NCBI RefSeq assembly: GCF_012427705.1
Contig: NZ_CP048602.1
Coordinates: 1,054,001 to 1,118,000 of the forward strand
Reading direction: 5' to 3'
DNA length: 64,000 nt
Source of the DNA: Vreelandella piezotolerans
GTDB taxonomy: Bacteria > Pseudomonadota > Gammaproteobacteria > Pseudomonadales > Halomonadaceae
In this document: positions 8,518 through 17,235 of the stretch, in pieces
Layout of the letters: the number at the start of each line of letters is the position of its first letter
How positions within the stretch are numbered: position 1 is the stretch's first letter
Notes under the pieces: generated by a model
Databases searched by the model: none
What the model was told of the DNA's origin: nothing
Seen by the model: only the letters and a program-made list of their open reading frames with translations
Made by a program: the position numbers and the translations under genes

Positions 8518-9185
8518 TTCGTTGATCTCGTAGCGGGGTCGCGCTTGGTCGTAGCCGAGCGACGGCTAGTGGGGGTACGGCGTTCAGGGTAGTGGCGTAG
8601 GGCGCCGGGCGGGCGCTGATAAAGGTCAATCTCCATTCCAAAACCCTCGGCCAACAGCTCCACCAACATCATGGCAGATAATCCCCAAATGACGTGACCA
8701 TCGACGTGATAGCTGGGCACATAGTGCGCGACGCCATCGACGGTGATCACATCGGTATGGGTGCGCTGGTCGTCTAAAAAGTGGCTGAGCGGGACCTCGA
8801 AGATGGCGTCCAGCTCGCCAGGGTCGGCGACCAGCGGCAGGTCTGGCGGAATCAGACCGACCCAAGGCGTCACGCGAATGCCGTGAAGCGAAATCACATC
8901 CGACAGTCGCCCGAGCGGTTGCACTTGGCCAGGCGCCAGCGCAATCTCTTCTTCTGCTTCTCTCAAGGCGGTGGCGTATAGGTCGGCATCGTCCGGTTCG
9001 CGTTTGCCGCCTGGAAAAGCGACCTGACCTCGGTGGGTCGTCAAGTGGCTGGCCCGGCGTGTGAACAGCAGGGTAGGAGCAGGACGCTCGACGATGGGCA
9101 TGAGCACGGCCGCCTCCGGCAGCGCTATGTGGTCTAGCCGTTGAGGGGTATGCTGTTGCAGCCGTTTGCGCAGTTTCTCTAACAT
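8514..9185 (-). CDS. Nudix hydrolase, CoA pyrophosphatase (NudL/YeaB) type
   Basis: The 223-residue protein carries a full Nudix box (GGKREPDDADLYATALREAEEE, positions about 64-85). Just before it is the family-specific stretch HRGQVAFPGG, the UPF0035 signature of CoA diphosphatases such as E. coli NudL. The expected reaction splits CoA or acyl-CoA into phosphopantetheine and 3',5'-ADP in the cytoplasm. The tail is long, basic and serine/threonine-rich (from about residue 198) and looks disordered. It is the first gene of the four-gene minus-strand operon that ends with the two-component pair. Confidence 0.9.
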   Translation of the reverse strand: MLEKLRKRLQQHTPQRLDHIALPEAAVLMPIVERPAPTLLFTRRASHLTTHRGQVAFPGGKREPDDADLYATALREAEEEIALAPGQVQPLGRLSDVISLHGIRVTPWVGLIPPDLPLVADPGELDAIFEVPLSHFLDDQRTHTDVITVDGVAHYVPSYHVDGHVIWGLSAMMLVELLAEGFGMEIDLYQRPPGALRHYPERRTPTSRRSATTKRDPATRSTK

Positions 9186-9278
9186 AGGCGTCTCTTTACT
9201 TTGCTCTCTTTTACCCAGCCACGGTGATCATCGTCAAGCACGTTGATGCCCCGACCCACCAGCCGTAGAGAAAACGCG

Positions 9279-9836
9279 ATGAACTTTTGTAGTCAGTGTG
9301 GTGAGAAAGTCCGGTTTGCCGTTCCCGAAGGCGACGATCGCCCCCGCTACCTGTGCGACGGCTGTGGCACGATCCACTATCAGAACCCACGCATCGTGGC
9401 GGGTACGCTGCCGATCAGTGGCTCCAAAGTACTGCTTTGCAAGCGGGCGATATCGCCTCGAAAAGGGTACTGGACGCTACCGGCGGGGTACATGGAAAAC
9501 GCCGAAACTACCCAACAGGCCGCCATGCGAGAAACCTGGGAGGAGGCGTTTGCCGAGGTCGCCCTTGGGGACCTATACACGCTGATCGACCTGCCGCATA
9601 TCAACCAAGTCTATATGATTTTTCGTGCCGACTTGGTGGGGAGCTTCGACGCAGGGCCGGAGAGCCTCGAAGTGGCGCTCTTCGAGGAGCACGAGATTCC
9701 CTGGGACGCGCTGGCGTTTCCCACCATCGAGCGGACGCTGCGTCACTATTATGCTGACCGTGAAAGCGCCATATTTCCGCTGCATATCAGTAAGATCACG
9801 CCCGAGGATCGCGAGCGCTACTTCGGCAGCGCCTAG
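9279..9836 (+). CDS. Nudix hydrolase with N-terminal zinc ribbon
   Basis: The protein of about 185 residues starts with a zinc-ribbon (CSQCGEK, then CDGCGTIHYQNP), followed by a Nudix domain with box GYMENAETTQQAAMRETWEE. This layout is shared with NADH/ADP-ribose pyrophosphatase-like Nudix proteins (DUF4743/NudC relatives), so an NAD-derived or ADP-ribose-type substrate is plausible but unproven. The ATG at 9279 puts the zinc ribbon at residue 4 and follows GAGAAAA. An in-frame ATG at 9243 would add 12 residues of no recognisable character. It is divergent from the NudL-type gene, with a gap of about 90 bases. Confidence 0.88.
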   Translation: MNFCSQCGEKVRFAVPEGDDRPRYLCDGCGTIHYQNPRIVAGTLPISGSKVLLCKRAISPRKGYWTLPAGYMENAETTQQAAMRETWEEAFAEVALGDLYTLIDLPHINQVYMIFRADLVGSFDAGPESLEVALFEEHEIPWDALAFPTIERTLRHYYADRESAIFPLHISKITPEDRERYFGSA

Positions 9837-9871
9837 ATCGTTCGCTTCGCGCATTCGTCTAGTCCATGCGC

Positions 9872-10183
9872 TTACAGGTCGGCGAGCTGCCACACATCGT
9901 AGGCCACTTCTTCATAGGGGTGAGCCAGCTTGAGCGCAGCAATGGCGGCGCGGATATGCTCGTCGTCGCACACCATCTCGATTTTGAACTCGTCGACCGT
10001 TTCCAGCGTGCCGACCTGTCCAATATGCGGTTCGGCGCCCGCCATCGGTCGAAACTGACCGGTGCCGCGGGAGTGAAAGCAGACATGCTCGTAGTCGCCA
10101 ATGCGACCGGCACCCGCCTCGAAGACGGCGCGTTTGACGCTATCGGCATTTTCAATGGGAACGAAAAACGCAAGTTTATACAT
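9872..10183 (-). CDS. NIF3/CutA-like small protein (YqfO-type domain alone)
   Basis: This 103-residue protein begins MYKLAFFVPIENADSVKRAVFEAGAG and ends HPYEEVAYDVWQLADL. It has the ferredoxin-like fold inserted in Bacillus YqfO/NIF3 proteins and found alone in many Gammaproteobacteria. HPYEE recalls the metal- or ligand-binding end of that family. The function is unknown; a PII/CutA-like regulatory trimer has been suggested for relatives. The start is the ATG at 10183, preceded by AGAGGTGG. The frame stays open to 10306, but that extension has no family resemblance and runs into the divergent SorC gene. Confidence 0.8.
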   Translation of the reverse strand: MYKLAFFVPIENADSVKRAVFEAGAGRIGDYEHVCFHSRGTGQFRPMAGAEPHIGQVGTLETVDEFKIEMVCDDEHIRAAIAALKLAHPYEEVAYDVWQLADL

Positions 10184-10304
10184 GGCCACCTCTGTGCATC
10201 GGGAATAAGACGTCGCTGCCCATGTTAGCGGATCGGACACTACTGGTCTTGGCGAAGGCTTTGTATGATGAGGTTTTTTTAACGACAAGGCGGCGAGCCC
10301 AGTC

Positions 10305-11258
10305 ATGGATAAGTTCGAAGTAAAACTGGATCAGGCGGCGAGAGCTGCCTGGATGTCCTATGTCGGTGGCATGACCCAGGACGAGATTGCCAGCCAACTT
10401 GGCGTCTCACGCCCCGGTGTTCAGCGTTTACTGGCCCTGGCGCGCCAAGAGGGGTTGGTGAAAGTGCATATCGACCACCCCATCTCGACCTGTATGGCGC
10501 TCGGCAGCACGCTGCGTGAGCGTTTTCAACTGACCTACTGCGACGTGGTGCCAGCAGACACCCAGGCCCCTGAGAGTGCGGCCTACTACTTGGCCGTAGC
10601 AGGGGCAGAGCGCATTGCCCGTCTGGTGGAGCGCAGCGAGCCGTTAACGCTGTCGCTGGGAACTGGACGTTCGGTGCGCGCCGCGGTGGAAGCGTTGAGC
10701 CGCGTGGAGCGGCCGCAGCATCGTTTTGTCTCACTGGTGGGCAACGTGGCGCGTGATGGTTCCGCCAACCGCTACGACGCCGTGATGGTGCTGGCGGATA
10801 AAACCGGCGGAGAGCGTTTTTTGCTTCCCGCTCCGGTCGTCGCGGCGTCACTGGCGGAAAAAGAGGCCATGCTCTCGCAGCGTTTGTTCAAAGCGATTGC
10901 CGACGTGGCGCGGGAGTCGGAAGCCGCCTTTATCGGTATTGGGCGCATCGATCGTCGAGCCACGCTGTTTCAAGATCACTTCATCAGTGAAACCGAGCTG
11001 GATGAGCTACTGGGCCGAGAGGCCGTGGGGGAGCTGTTGGGTTGGCCGCTGAACCGCCGTGGCGAGGTGGTGGACTGCTCGATCACCCGGCGCGTGACTA
11101 GCCTGCCGCTTGAACGCTTTGGCAAACATCTGATGGTAGGCATTGCCGGTGGCCGGGATAAAGCCCCCGCCATTTTAGCCGCGCTGCGCGGCGGCTGGTT
11201 GAAAGGGTTGGTCACCGATGAGATTGCCGCCCGACACATCGTGGAGGCAATGGAGTGA
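10305..11258 (+). CDS. SorC/DeoR-type sugar-binding transcriptional regulator of polyol genes
   Basis: This is a 317-residue SorC-family regulator. An N-terminal helix-turn-helix (GMTQDEIASQLGVSRPGVQRLL, about 22-43) precedes a sugar-phosphate-binding domain related to DeoR/phosphosugar isomerases (LSLGTGRSVRAAVEAL, about 120; GIGRIDR near 210; GIAGGRDKAPAI near 283). It sits immediately upstream of the polyol ABC operon on the same strand, as SmoC does in Rhodobacter, so it probably controls that operon in response to a polyol or its phosphate. A dyad at 11350-11372 is a candidate operator. Confidence 0.88.
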   Translation: MDKFEVKLDQAARAAWMSYVGGMTQDEIASQLGVSRPGVQRLLALARQEGLVKVHIDHPISTCMALGSTLRERFQLTYCDVVPADTQAPESAAYYLAVAGAERIARLVERSEPLTLSLGTGRSVRAAVEALSRVERPQHRFVSLVGNVARDGSANRYDAVMVLADKTGGERFLLPAPVVAASLAEKEAMLSQRLFKAIADVARESEAAFIGIGRIDRRATLFQDHFISETELDELLGREAVGELLGWPLNRRGEVVDCSITRRVTSLPLERFGKHLMVGIAGGRDKAPAILAALRGGWLKGLVTDEIAARHIVEAME

Positions 11259-11349
11259 AGCGCGACTTCGCGCCTGCAACATGCAAACGATTGAATGCAT
11301 TAGCGTAAAGTCTAACGCGGCAGGCTTTGCTTTTTTTTGGTCTGCATAC

Positions 11350-11372
11350 GATCATTTGTTCGGTTGATGATC
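11350..11372. promoter_or_regulatory. Candidate SorC-type operator before the polyol operon
   Basis: A perfect 6-bp inverted repeat, GATCAT and ATGATC, is separated by 11 bases. It lies in the spacer between the regulator gene and the substrate-binding protein gene, about 50 bases before the latter's start codon. The dyad and position suit a regulator operator; the assignment to the neighbouring SorC protein is inference. Confidence 0.45.
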
Positions 11373-11422
11373 AATAAGATCAAGGCAACAACAATGCCAA
11401 TATTTGCCAAGAGGAGTGCTGT

Positions 11423-12745
11423 ATGCGTCTCGCGCGTCATTTGCCCGTTACGACCCTAGCGGCTGCCGTTGCGGTAGCTGGCCAAGCCCAGGCTCAAACC
11501 GAGATCACCGTCGCGACGGTGAACAATAACGACATGGTCATCATGCAGAGCCTGACCGACGCCTTTGAACAAGCGCATCCTGAGATCACGCTGGACTGGG
11601 TGGTGCTCGAGGAGAACGTGCTGCGTCAGCGTATGACCACGGACATTGCCACCGGCGGTGGGCAATTCGACGTCATGACCATCGGCACTTACGAAGTGCC
11701 CATTTGGGCGGAGCGCGGCTGGCTAGAGCCGCTGGACGACCTGGCTGACGACTACAACGAAGACGATCTGCTGGCATCGGTGCGCGATGGCTTGAGCCTA
11801 AATGGTACGCTGCACGCCCTGCCGTTCTACGCGGAAAGCTCGATGATGTATTACCGCACCGATCTATTCGAGCAGGCAGGCATCGAGATGCCCGAGCAGC
11901 CCACCTGGTCGCAGGTGCGTGACTGGGCCGAACAGCTCCACGGTAGCGAAGAGGGCCTTGCGGGTATCTGTTTGCGCGGTAAGCCGGGCTGGGGCGAGAA
12001 CATGGCCTTTGTTTCGACGCTGGTAAACACCTTCGGTGGACGCTGGTTCGATGAGCAGTGGAACCCAGAGCTCAACTCCGAGGCCTGGAATGAGGCAATT
12101 GCGTTCTACGTAGATCTGCTTGGCAACTATGGCCCGCCCGGCGCCAGCTCCAACGGCTTTAACGAGAACCTCGCGCTCTTCTCCCGCGGCAACTGCGCGA
12201 TGTGGGTCGATGCTACCTCGGCGGCTGGCAAGCTCTATGATGAGAACGAATCCGACGTAGCCGACACGCTGGGCTTTGCACCCGCGCCCATCGCGGAAAC
12301 CCCCAAAGGCTCCCACTGGCTGTGGTCCTGGGCGCTCGCCATCCCAGCCTCCTCTGAGCATAAAGAGGCTGCGCAGGCGTTCATCACTTGGGCCACATCC
12401 CAGGAGTACATCGAGCTAGTCGGTGACACCAACGGTTGGACCAGCGTACCGCCTGGCACCCGCGAGTCTACCTATGCTAACGAGCAGTACACCTCCGCCG
12501 CGCCGTTTGCTGGCTTCGTACTGAACGCCATTCAAGAAGCCGACCCCACCGATGCCACCCTTGAGCCGAACCCCTATGTGGGCGTGCAGTTCGTCGGTAT
12601 CCCCGAGTTCCAGTCGATTGGGACGCAGGTTGGCCAGACCATTGCTGCGGCACTTACCGTCGATACATCGGTTGAACAGGCGCTGGATAGCGCCCAACGC
12701 GCCACCGAACGCACCATGCAACGGGCGGGCTATATCGAACGTTAA
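11423..12745 (+). CDS. smoE: Polyol ABC transporter substrate-binding protein (SmoE/MtlE type)
   Basis: This is a 440-residue periplasmic binding protein of the extracellular sugar-binding family 1. A signal peptide covers about residues 1-24 (cleavage after AQAQ/AQA). The mature protein begins ITVATVNNNDMVIMQ and has family features such as LHALPFYAESSMMYYRTDLF and WSWALAIPASS. Together with the downstream permeases, ATPase, sorbitol and mannitol dehydrogenases it matches SmoE of Rhodobacter and MtlE of Pseudomonas. The ligand is therefore probably sorbitol/mannitol. GAGGAG precedes the ATG. A strong hairpin just after the stop may hold its mRNA level above that of the permease genes. Confidence 0.9.
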   Translation: MRLARHLPVTTLAAAVAVAGQAQAQTEITVATVNNNDMVIMQSLTDAFEQAHPEITLDWVVLEENVLRQRMTTDIATGGGQFDVMTIGTYEVPIWAERGWLEPLDDLADDYNEDDLLASVRDGLSLNGTLHALPFYAESSMMYYRTDLFEQAGIEMPEQPTWSQVRDWAEQLHGSEEGLAGICLRGKPGWGENMAFVSTLVNTFGGRWFDEQWNPELNSEAWNEAIAFYVDLLGNYGPPGASSNGFNENLALFSRGNCAMWVDATSAAGKLYDENESDVADTLGFAPAPIAETPKGSHWLWSWALAIPASSEHKEAAQAFITWATSQEYIELVGDTNGWTSVPPGTRESTYANEQYTSAAPFAGFVLNAIQEADPTDATLEPNPYVGVQFVGIPEFQSIGTQVGQTIAAALTVDTSVEQALDSAQRATERTMQRAGYIER

Positions 12746-12756
12746 AGGCACTCCCG

Positions 12757-12780
12757 CGCCTGCCCGGCCCTGGGCAGGCG
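12757..12780 (+). terminator. Intercistronic hairpin after smoE
   Basis: A perfect 9-bp GC-rich stem (CGCCTGCCC with GGGCAGGCG) has a 6-base loop and no T-run, 11 bases after the smoE stop. Such hairpins after binding-protein genes usually protect the 5' message from 3' exonucleases and lower permease expression. Confidence 0.65.
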
Positions 12781-12820
12781 TTGCTGGTGGTTCTCGCAGG
12801 TCTTTCTTGCAGGTATTTAC

Positions 12821-13711
12821 ATGAATAGAACACGTGCTTCTGGCCGGACGGTCGGCGGGCTGAGGACGCTGTCGCTTCAAGCGCCCGCCGTCACGCTGTT
12901 GCTGCTCTGGATGATCGTGCCTTTAGGCATGACCCTCTGGTTCTCTTTTCAGCGCTACAACCTGCTGATGCCCGGAATGACCGGCTTTGCCGGGTTGGAG
13001 AACTACGAGTATCTGCTCACCGACCCCGCGCTCTGGTCGGCCATGGGCACCACGCTGCTGCTGGTGGGCTGGGTGCTGGTGGTCACCGTTGTAGGCGGCA
13101 CGCTGTTGGCGGTGCTGTTTCAACAGGAGTTTGCCGGGCAGGGTATCGCCCGCGTACTGGCGATCTCTCCCTTCTTCGTCATGCCAACGGTCAGCGCGCT
13201 GGTGTGGAAAAACATGATGATGCACCCCTCCAATGGGGTCCTGGCATGGCTGGCGGAGTCGTTAGGGCTCCCCGCGCTGGACTGGTTCTCGTCGCTACCG
13301 CTGACCTCCATCATCATTATCGTCTCGTGGCAGTGGCTGCCGTTCGCGCTCCTCATTCTACTCACGGCCATGCAATCGCTGGATGAGGACCAGGTGGAGG
13401 CCGCCCGGATGGATGGCGCAGGGCCGCTGGCGATTTTTTTCTTCATCACGCTGCCGCATCTCAAGCGTGCTATAAGCGTGGTGATCATGATCGAAATGAT
13501 CTTCCTGCTGACGATTTTTGCCGAGATATTCGTCACCACCTCCGGCGGGCCGGGGCTCGCGACGACCAACTTGGCTTATTTGATCTATATCCAAGCGCTG
13601 CTGGATTTCGATGTGGGCATGGCCTCGGCGGGTGGGGTGATCGCCATCATTCTCGCCAATATCGTCGCGATTTTCCTTGTCCGCATGGTCGCTAAGAACT
13701 TAGAAGACTGA
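12821..13711 (+). CDS. smoF: Polyol ABC transporter permease (SmoF/MtlF type)
   Basis: This 296-residue inner-membrane protein of the MalF/UgpA-like class has about six transmembrane helices and the cytoplasmic EAA loop (EAARMDGAGPLAIFFFITLPHL, about 188-209) that contacts the ATPase. Loop residues and length fit polyol permeases. It is the second gene of the operon, 75 bases after smoE, and pairs with the next permease to form the channel for sorbitol/mannitol. The only upstream ribosome site is a modest AGGT. Confidence 0.9.
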   Translation: MNRTRASGRTVGGLRTLSLQAPAVTLLLLWMIVPLGMTLWFSFQRYNLLMPGMTGFAGLENYEYLLTDPALWSAMGTTLLLVGWVLVVTVVGGTLLAVLFQQEFAGQGIARVLAISPFFVMPTVSALVWKNMMMHPSNGVLAWLAESLGLPALDWFSSLPLTSIIIIVSWQWLPFALLILLTAMQSLDEDQVEAARMDGAGPLAIFFFITLPHLKRAISVVIMIEMIFLLTIFAEIFVTTSGGPGLATTNLAYLIYIQALLDFDVGMASAGGVIAIILANIVAIFLVRMVAKNLED

Positions 13712-13743
13712 CCCCGGCACCAGGGCGTCTTGGGAGCATTTCA

Positions 13744-14595
13744 ATGACAACGCATCGTAATAGCGCACCAGCACACACTCGCTCGTTGCCGATGAGGCAA
13801 CTGGTGCTCACCCTGTTGGGCTGGACCATCGCGCTGATCATCTTTTTTCCCATCCTCTGGATGGTGCTGACGGGGTTCAAAACCGAGACAGCGGCGATTG
13901 CCGATCCCAGCTTTATTTTTTCGCCCACCCTGGAAAGCTATCAGGCGGTACAGGACCGCTCGGGCTACGCCCGCTTTGCACTAAATAGCGTAGCCGTGGC
14001 GTTTGGCTCGACCTTTTTAGCGCTGCTGATCGCCATTCCCTCGGCCTACGCCATGGCGTTTTTACCCACCAAGCGCACCAAGGGCACGCTGCTGTGGATG
14101 CTCTCCACCAAGATGCTGCCTCCGGTGGGTGTTTTGGTGCCTATCTATCTGATTTTTAGAGATGTCGGGCTGCTGGATACCCGCACTGGGCTGATCATCG
14201 TCTATACCCTGATGAACCTGCCCATCGTGGTGTGGATGCTCTACACCTTCTTCAAAGACATGCCCAAAGACATCCTCGAAGCGGGCCGGATGGACGGTGC
14301 CTCTACGTTGCAGGAAGTGTTTTTCCTGCTGTTACCGCTCACGCTGCCGGGCATTGCCTCTACCGGGTTACTGTCGGTGATTTTGAGCTGGAACGAGGCG
14401 TTCTGGAGCCTCAACTTAACGTCGTCGAAAGCCGCGCCATTGACCGCCTACATTGCTTCCTTCTCGAGTCCTGAAGGGCTGTTTTGGGCCAAGCTGTCGG
14501 CGGCGTCCACCATGGCTATTGCCCCCATCCTGATCCTCGGTTGGCTGACCCAAAAACAAATGGTGCGTGGCCTGACCTTTGGCGCCGTCAAGTAA
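13744..14595 (+). CDS. smoG: Polyol ABC transporter permease (SmoG/MtlG type)
   Basis: This is a 283-residue MalG-like permease with six predicted transmembrane helices. The first is near residues 20-42, and the EAA loop EAGRMDGASTLQEVFFLLLPL lies near 180-200. It is the partner of the preceding permease, 32 bases downstream. The N-terminal 16 residues are polar and the ATG at 13744 is well spaced from GGGAG. It ends 11 bases before the ATPase gene. Confidence 0.9.
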   Translation: MTTHRNSAPAHTRSLPMRQLVLTLLGWTIALIIFFPILWMVLTGFKTETAAIADPSFIFSPTLESYQAVQDRSGYARFALNSVAVAFGSTFLALLIAIPSAYAMAFLPTKRTKGTLLWMLSTKMLPPVGVLVPIYLIFRDVGLLDTRTGLIIVYTLMNLPIVVWMLYTFFKDMPKDILEAGRMDGASTLQEVFFLLLPLTLPGIASTGLLSVILSWNEAFWSLNLTSSKAAPLTAYIASFSSPEGLFWAKLSAASTMAIAPILILGWLTQKQMVRGLTFGAVK

Positions 14596-14606
14596 AGGAG
14601 TTCCCC

Positions 14607-15764
14607 ATGGCGACCTTACAACTCAAGAACATTACCAAGCGGTTTGGCGACACCCAGGTCATCAAAGGTATCGATCTCGACGTGAATGATCGTGAGTTCG
14701 TGGTGTTCGTTGGCCCCTCGGGCTGCGGTAAATCCACGCTGATGCGCATGATCGCGGGGTTGGAGAGCGCCAGCGACGGCGATATTCTCATCGATGGCCA
14801 GCGCATGAACGACGTGGGACCCGCCGACCGTGGATTGGCAATGGTGTTTCAGAGCTATGCGCTTTACCCGCACATGACCGTCGAGGGCAACATGGGCTTT
14901 AGCATGCGCTTGGCTGGCGTGCCCAAAAAAGAGCGCCGCGCCAAAGTGCTGGAAGCCGCCAAGATCCTTCAGCTCGAGCCGCTGTTGGACCGCAAGCCCA
15001 AAGCGCTGTCCGGCGGCCAGCGCCAGCGGGTGGCGATTGGCAGGGCGATCGTGCGTAACCCCAGCATCTTCCTGTTCGACGAGCCGCTTTCCAACCTAGA
15101 CGCGGCGCTGCGTGTGCAGATGCGTATCGAGCTGGCGCGGCTGCATGAAGAGCTGGATGCCACGATGATTTACGTGACCCACGACCAGATAGAAGCCATG
15201 ACCATGGCCGATAAAATCGTCGTGTTGCACGATGGCGTGGTGGAGCAGGTGGGCTCGCCCATGGCGCTCTATCACCATCCGCGTAACCGCTTCGTGGCGG
15301 GCTTTATTGGCTCGCCCAAGATGAACTTCTTCAGCGTCGAGCAGCGCTCCATTGGCGATGACGGTGTCACCGTGCGCCTGCCCGGCGGGCGGCCGTGCAC
15401 CATTCCCGTCTCGGGCGAAGGGCTCGCCAGCGACGAAGCGCTGGAGCTAGGTATTCGTCCTGAGCACCTACAGTTGGATGAAAACGGCCCGCTGAGTGGC
15501 CAAATCAAAGTGTTGGAGCGCTTGGGCGGGCAGACCTCGCTGTACGTTCAGATGGGCGAGCTGCTCATCACCCTCATGGCCGATGGCGACGTGGCCTACC
15601 GGGTGAACGATACCGTGCAGTTTGGCTTTGCCGCCGAGCGTGCTCATCTGTTCGATGCCCAAGGGTTGGCGCTAGAAAGCCTGTCACAGCACCCGCTGGC
15701 CAGCCTGACCCGACAGGATAACCGTGCGGCGACCGAGACGCCTACGCCCGGAGCGCAGGTATGA
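14607..15764 (+). CDS. smoK: Polyol ABC transporter ATP-binding protein (SmoK/MtlK type)
   Basis: This is a 385-residue ATPase of the MalK/UgpC group. It has Walker A GPSGCGKST (about 36), Q-loop at MVFQSYALYPHM, signature LSGGQRQRVAIGRA, Walker B FLFDEPLSNLDA and switch YVTHDQIEAMT, followed by a C-terminal TOBE regulatory domain (GIRPEHL, about 275). The start is the ATG at 14607 with AAAGGAG 6 bases ahead; the frame is open further upstream into the permease gene but has no family sequence there. It energises the two permeases. Its last codons overlap the next gene. Confidence 0.93.
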   Translation: MATLQLKNITKRFGDTQVIKGIDLDVNDREFVVFVGPSGCGKSTLMRMIAGLESASDGDILIDGQRMNDVGPADRGLAMVFQSYALYPHMTVEGNMGFSMRLAGVPKKERRAKVLEAAKILQLEPLLDRKPKALSGGQRQRVAIGRAIVRNPSIFLFDEPLSNLDAALRVQMRIELARLHEELDATMIYVTHDQIEAMTMADKIVVLHDGVVEQVGSPMALYHHPRNRFVAGFIGSPKMNFFSVEQRSIGDDGVTVRLPGGRPCTIPVSGEGLASDEALELGIRPEHLQLDENGPLSGQIKVLERLGGQTSLYVQMGELLITLMADGDVAYRVNDTVQFGFAAERAHLFDAQGLALESLSQHPLASLTRQDNRAATETPTPGAQV

Positions 15765-16459
15765 AGGTGCTGATTTTTGATTGCGATGGCGTCTTGGTGG
15801 ATAGCGAGGCACTGGCGGAAGAGACCTTGGAAACCCACCTTGTGCAGTGGCTGCCGGATCTGGATATTCCCTCGCTGCTCAGCCAAGCCCTGGGCATGAC
15901 GACCGCCGACATCCTAAAGCACTTGGCGCAGTTAAGCCGCTATCCGCTGCCGTCCAATGCCTCTGAAGTCGTCGATAGCGCTATAGAAGCGCGTCTAGCG
16001 CGAGAACTCACCGCTATTGAAGGGGTTCACGACGCTGTGAGCGGTATCGATTTACCCAAAGCCGTGGTCTCCAACAGCCGCCGCTGCCGCGTGCTGGCAT
16101 CGCTCGCCACGACACAATTGAAAGAGGCGCTGGGCGACGCCCCCATTTTCACCGCCGAGCAGGTCGACAACCCCAAACCGGACCCCGCGATTTATCGCTT
16201 GGCGGCAAGCGAGTTGGGTTGCCCGCCCAGCCGCTGTCTAGTGGTCGAAGACAGTGTGGCAGGGGTGAGCGCTGCCCATGCCGCCGGCATGCGGGTGATT
16301 GGTTTTGTGGGCGCCAGCCATATCGACGACGAGCAGTCTAACCGCCTGCTCGCGGCGGGTGCTTGGCGAATTTTGCCCCATATGCGTGGGCTCAACGCCT
16401 TGGTCGACGAGTGGCAACTACATCTGCAAGGAAACGATAACAATGAAACTGCTCGATAA
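15761..16459 (+). CDS. HAD-superfamily phosphatase/mutase in the polyol operon
   Basis: This 232-residue HAD hydrolase of the beta-phosphoglucomutase-like group has motif I DCDGVLVDS (nucleophile Asp8), motif II with VVSNSRR (about 105), motif III KPDP, and motif IV VVEDSVAGVSAA. The general acid/base Asp10 is present. It overlaps the ATPase gene by 4 bases and the following dehydrogenase by 17, so it is an integral operon member. A role in dephosphorylating a toxic or dead-end polyol/sugar phosphate is plausible; a mutase role cannot be excluded. Confidence 0.85.
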   Translation: MKVLIFDCDGVLVDSEALAEETLETHLVQWLPDLDIPSLLSQALGMTTADILKHLAQLSRYPLPSNASEVVDSAIEARLARELTAIEGVHDAVSGIDLPKAVVSNSRRCRVLASLATTQLKEALGDAPIFTAEQVDNPKPDPAIYRLAASELGCPPSRCLVVEDSVAGVSAAHAAGMRVIGFVGASHIDDEQSNRLLAAGAWRILPHMRGLNALVDEWQLHLQGNDNNETAR

Positions 16460-17228
16460 ACGTGCCGTGATTACCGGCGGTGCCCGTGGCATCGGGCTCG
16501 CCATTGCCCAGCGCTACTTGGCCGAAGGAGCCCAGGTGGTGGTGGCCGATATCGATGCCAACGCCATCGAAGACGCGCTCGCCACGCTGCAGCAGGATGC
16601 TAGCGCCGAGCGGGTCATGGGCGTGGTGCTGAACGTGTGTGACCAAGGCTCCATCGATGCCATGGTGGAGAGCGTCACCGAGCGCTTTGGCGGCATTGAT
16701 ATTTTGGTCAATAACGCGGCGGTGTTCGATATGGCGCCGGTGCTGGACGTGACCCAGGCCAGCTTCGATAAACAGTTTGCGGTGAATACCAAGGGCATGT
16801 TTTTCACCCTGCAGGCCGTAGCCCGCGCCATGGTGGCCCAAGGCCAGGGGGGTAAGATCATCAATATGGCCTCCCAGGCGGGTAGACGAGGCGAGCCGCT
16901 AGTAAGCGTTTACTGCGCTAGCAAAGCCGCCGTGATTAGCCTGACCCAGTCCTGCGGTCTCGATTTGATCAAACACCACATCAATGTGAATGGCATTGCC
17001 CCCGGCGTAGTGGATACCCCGATGTGGGAAGAGGTCGATGCGCTGTTCGCCCGCTACGAGAACCGCCCGCTGGGTGAGAAAAAGCGCTTAGTGGGCGAGT
17101 CGGTGCCCTTTGGCCGTATGGGGCTGCCGGAAGATCACACCGGCGCCGCCGTGTTTCTTGCCAGCCAGGATAGCGATTACGTTGTCGCCCAAACCCTGAA
17201 CGTCGATGGCGGCAACTGGATGAGCTAA
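16443..17228 (+). CDS. smoS: Sorbitol dehydrogenase (short-chain dehydrogenase, SmoS type)
   Basis: This is a 261-residue short-chain dehydrogenase. The Rossmann motif is TGGARGIG (about residues 11-18), followed by the acidic NAD-selecting ADID, NNAA, catalytic Ser in INMASQAG (about 140) and YCASK (Tyr near 153). The C-terminus FNVDGG-like VDGGNWMS is typical. Resemblance to Rhodobacter SmoS and its place in the operon indicate NAD-dependent oxidation of sorbitol to fructose (or galactitol to tagatose). The ATG at 16443 follows AAGGAA and lies inside the end of the HAD gene. Confidence 0.9.
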   Translation: MKLLDKRAVITGGARGIGLAIAQRYLAEGAQVVVADIDANAIEDALATLQQDASAERVMGVVLNVCDQGSIDAMVESVTERFGGIDILVNNAAVFDMAPVLDVTQASFDKQFAVNTKGMFFTLQAVARAMVAQGQGGKIINMASQAGRRGEPLVSVYCASKAAVISLTQSCGLDLIKHHINVNGIAPGVVDTPMWEEVDALFARYENRPLGEKKRLVGESVPFGRMGLPEDHTGAAVFLASQDSDYVVAQTLNVDGGNWMS

Positions 17229-17235
17229 GACGCCC

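Noticed and set aside
10303-10851. A 182-codon minus-strand frame opposite the SorC regulator
   Set aside because: Arg/Pro-rich composition, no ribosome site, opposite a clear regulator gene.
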